Shown here: positions 5,793 through 6,023 of the stretch, piece after piece
How positions within the stretch are numbered: position 1 is the stretch's first letter
Layout of the letters: each line of letters opens with the position of its first letter
Source: Sphingomonadales bacterium
GTDB lineage: Bacteria > Pseudomonadota > Alphaproteobacteria > Sphingomonadales > Sphingomonadaceae
Length of the DNA: 6,023 nt
Direction: 5' to 3'
Assembly (NCBI GenBank): GCA_024636595.1
Contig: JAGXGT010000058.1
Coordinates: 1 to 6,023, forward strand
Notes under the pieces: generated by a model
Seen by the model: the letters and a program-made list of their open reading frames with translations, nothing else
Told to the model about the DNA's origin: nothing
Databases searched by the model: none
Made by a program: the position numbers and the translations under genes

Positions 5793-6023
5793 TCATTCCA
5801 TCTCCGCAATCCACTGGCTGAGCAGCGCCACACCCTCTTCATGCACCGTCGTCCGCCCCACTTCCGGCATGCTGATCCCCGGCTCGAGACTGTCCAGCCG
5901 GTAGATCATGATACTGCCCTCCGGGTCGCCGGGGGCGATATCGAAATCATGGGTGCCGCTGCCCCTTCCCGCCGCCACCGGACGTTTGTTGATCCCGAAG
6001 CGCACCGGCATCGTCTCTTCATA
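5793..6023 (-). CDS. C-terminal end of a probable SO2930-family diheme cytochrome c-type protein (5' part outside window)
   Basis: The minus-strand frame is open to the window edge, giving 76 residues that begin YEETMPVRFG; the ATG at 6011 is internal, not a start. The motifs KRPVAAGRGSGTHDFDI, GDPEGSIMIYRL, EPGISMPEVGRTTVHEEG and ALLSQWIAEM resemble, from memory, the C-terminus of the SO2930/HNE_0200 family, whose full-length members carry c-type heme sites and are exported. No CxxCH heme motif is within the visible part, so cytochrome function cannot be confirmed here. The motif of small loss-of-function-tolerant residues MPE-GR followed by a terminal amphipathic helix is also seen at the end of other cytochrome c-like domains. 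The stop codon lies 12 bp from the large inverted repeat. Confidence 0.55.
   Translation of the reverse strand, partial: YEETMPVRFGINKRPVAAGRGSGTHDFDIAPGDPEGSIMIYRLDSLEPGISMPEVGRTTVHEEGVALLSQWIAEME

Noticed and set aside
5530..5904. Open frames across the large inverted repeat on both strands
   Set aside because: They overlap the ends of two real genes and run through an inverted repeat, giving arginine-rich translations without a ribosome binding site.

Overview
This 6 kb window looks like an ordinary stretch of an alphaproteobacterial chromosome, most likely from the order Sphingomonadales. The assignment rests on the plant/alphaproteobacterial type of glutamate-cysteine ligase, fairly high G+C, a DinB with typical Y-family motifs, a DUF2147 secreted protein, and short hairpin repeats with a TCAAG loop between convergent genes. 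The genus is inference and was not tested by any search.

Layout from left to right: (1) the 3' two thirds of gshA (+), cut by the window edge; (2) a 113-bp gap between converging genes holding two nearly identical inverted REP-like hairpins; (3) dinB (-), DNA polymerase IV; (4) a secreted protein gene (-) 39 bp upstream of dinB, encoding a signal peptide, pentapeptide repeats, an LprI-like four-cysteine domain and an unrecognised C-terminal part; (5) a 71-bp divergent intergenic region with a plausible promoter for the minus-strand pair; (6) a Bcr/CflA-type major facilitator exporter (+) starting at GTG; (7) 24 bp later a secreted DUF2147 protein (+) with a good ribosome binding site, probably in the same transcript; (8) a convergent gap almost completely filled by an imperfect inverted repeat with arms of about 90 bp; (9) the 3' end of a minus-strand gene whose C-terminus resembles the SO2930-family diheme cytochrome c proteins.

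The genes do not form one pathway. There are two probable transcription units facing away from each other: secreted pentapeptide/LprI protein plus dinB leftward, and exporter plus DUF2147 protein rightward. Each meets a gene from the opposite direction at a repeat-filled gap. No phage, transposase, CRISPR array, tRNA or rRNA was seen. I see no convincing new multi-gene system. The items most worth a second look are the roughly 207-bp inverted-repeat element at 5574-5780, the REP pair at 948-1026, the unusual domain architecture of the secreted pentapeptide/LprI protein, and the hairpin that links that gene's stop codon to the dinB start.
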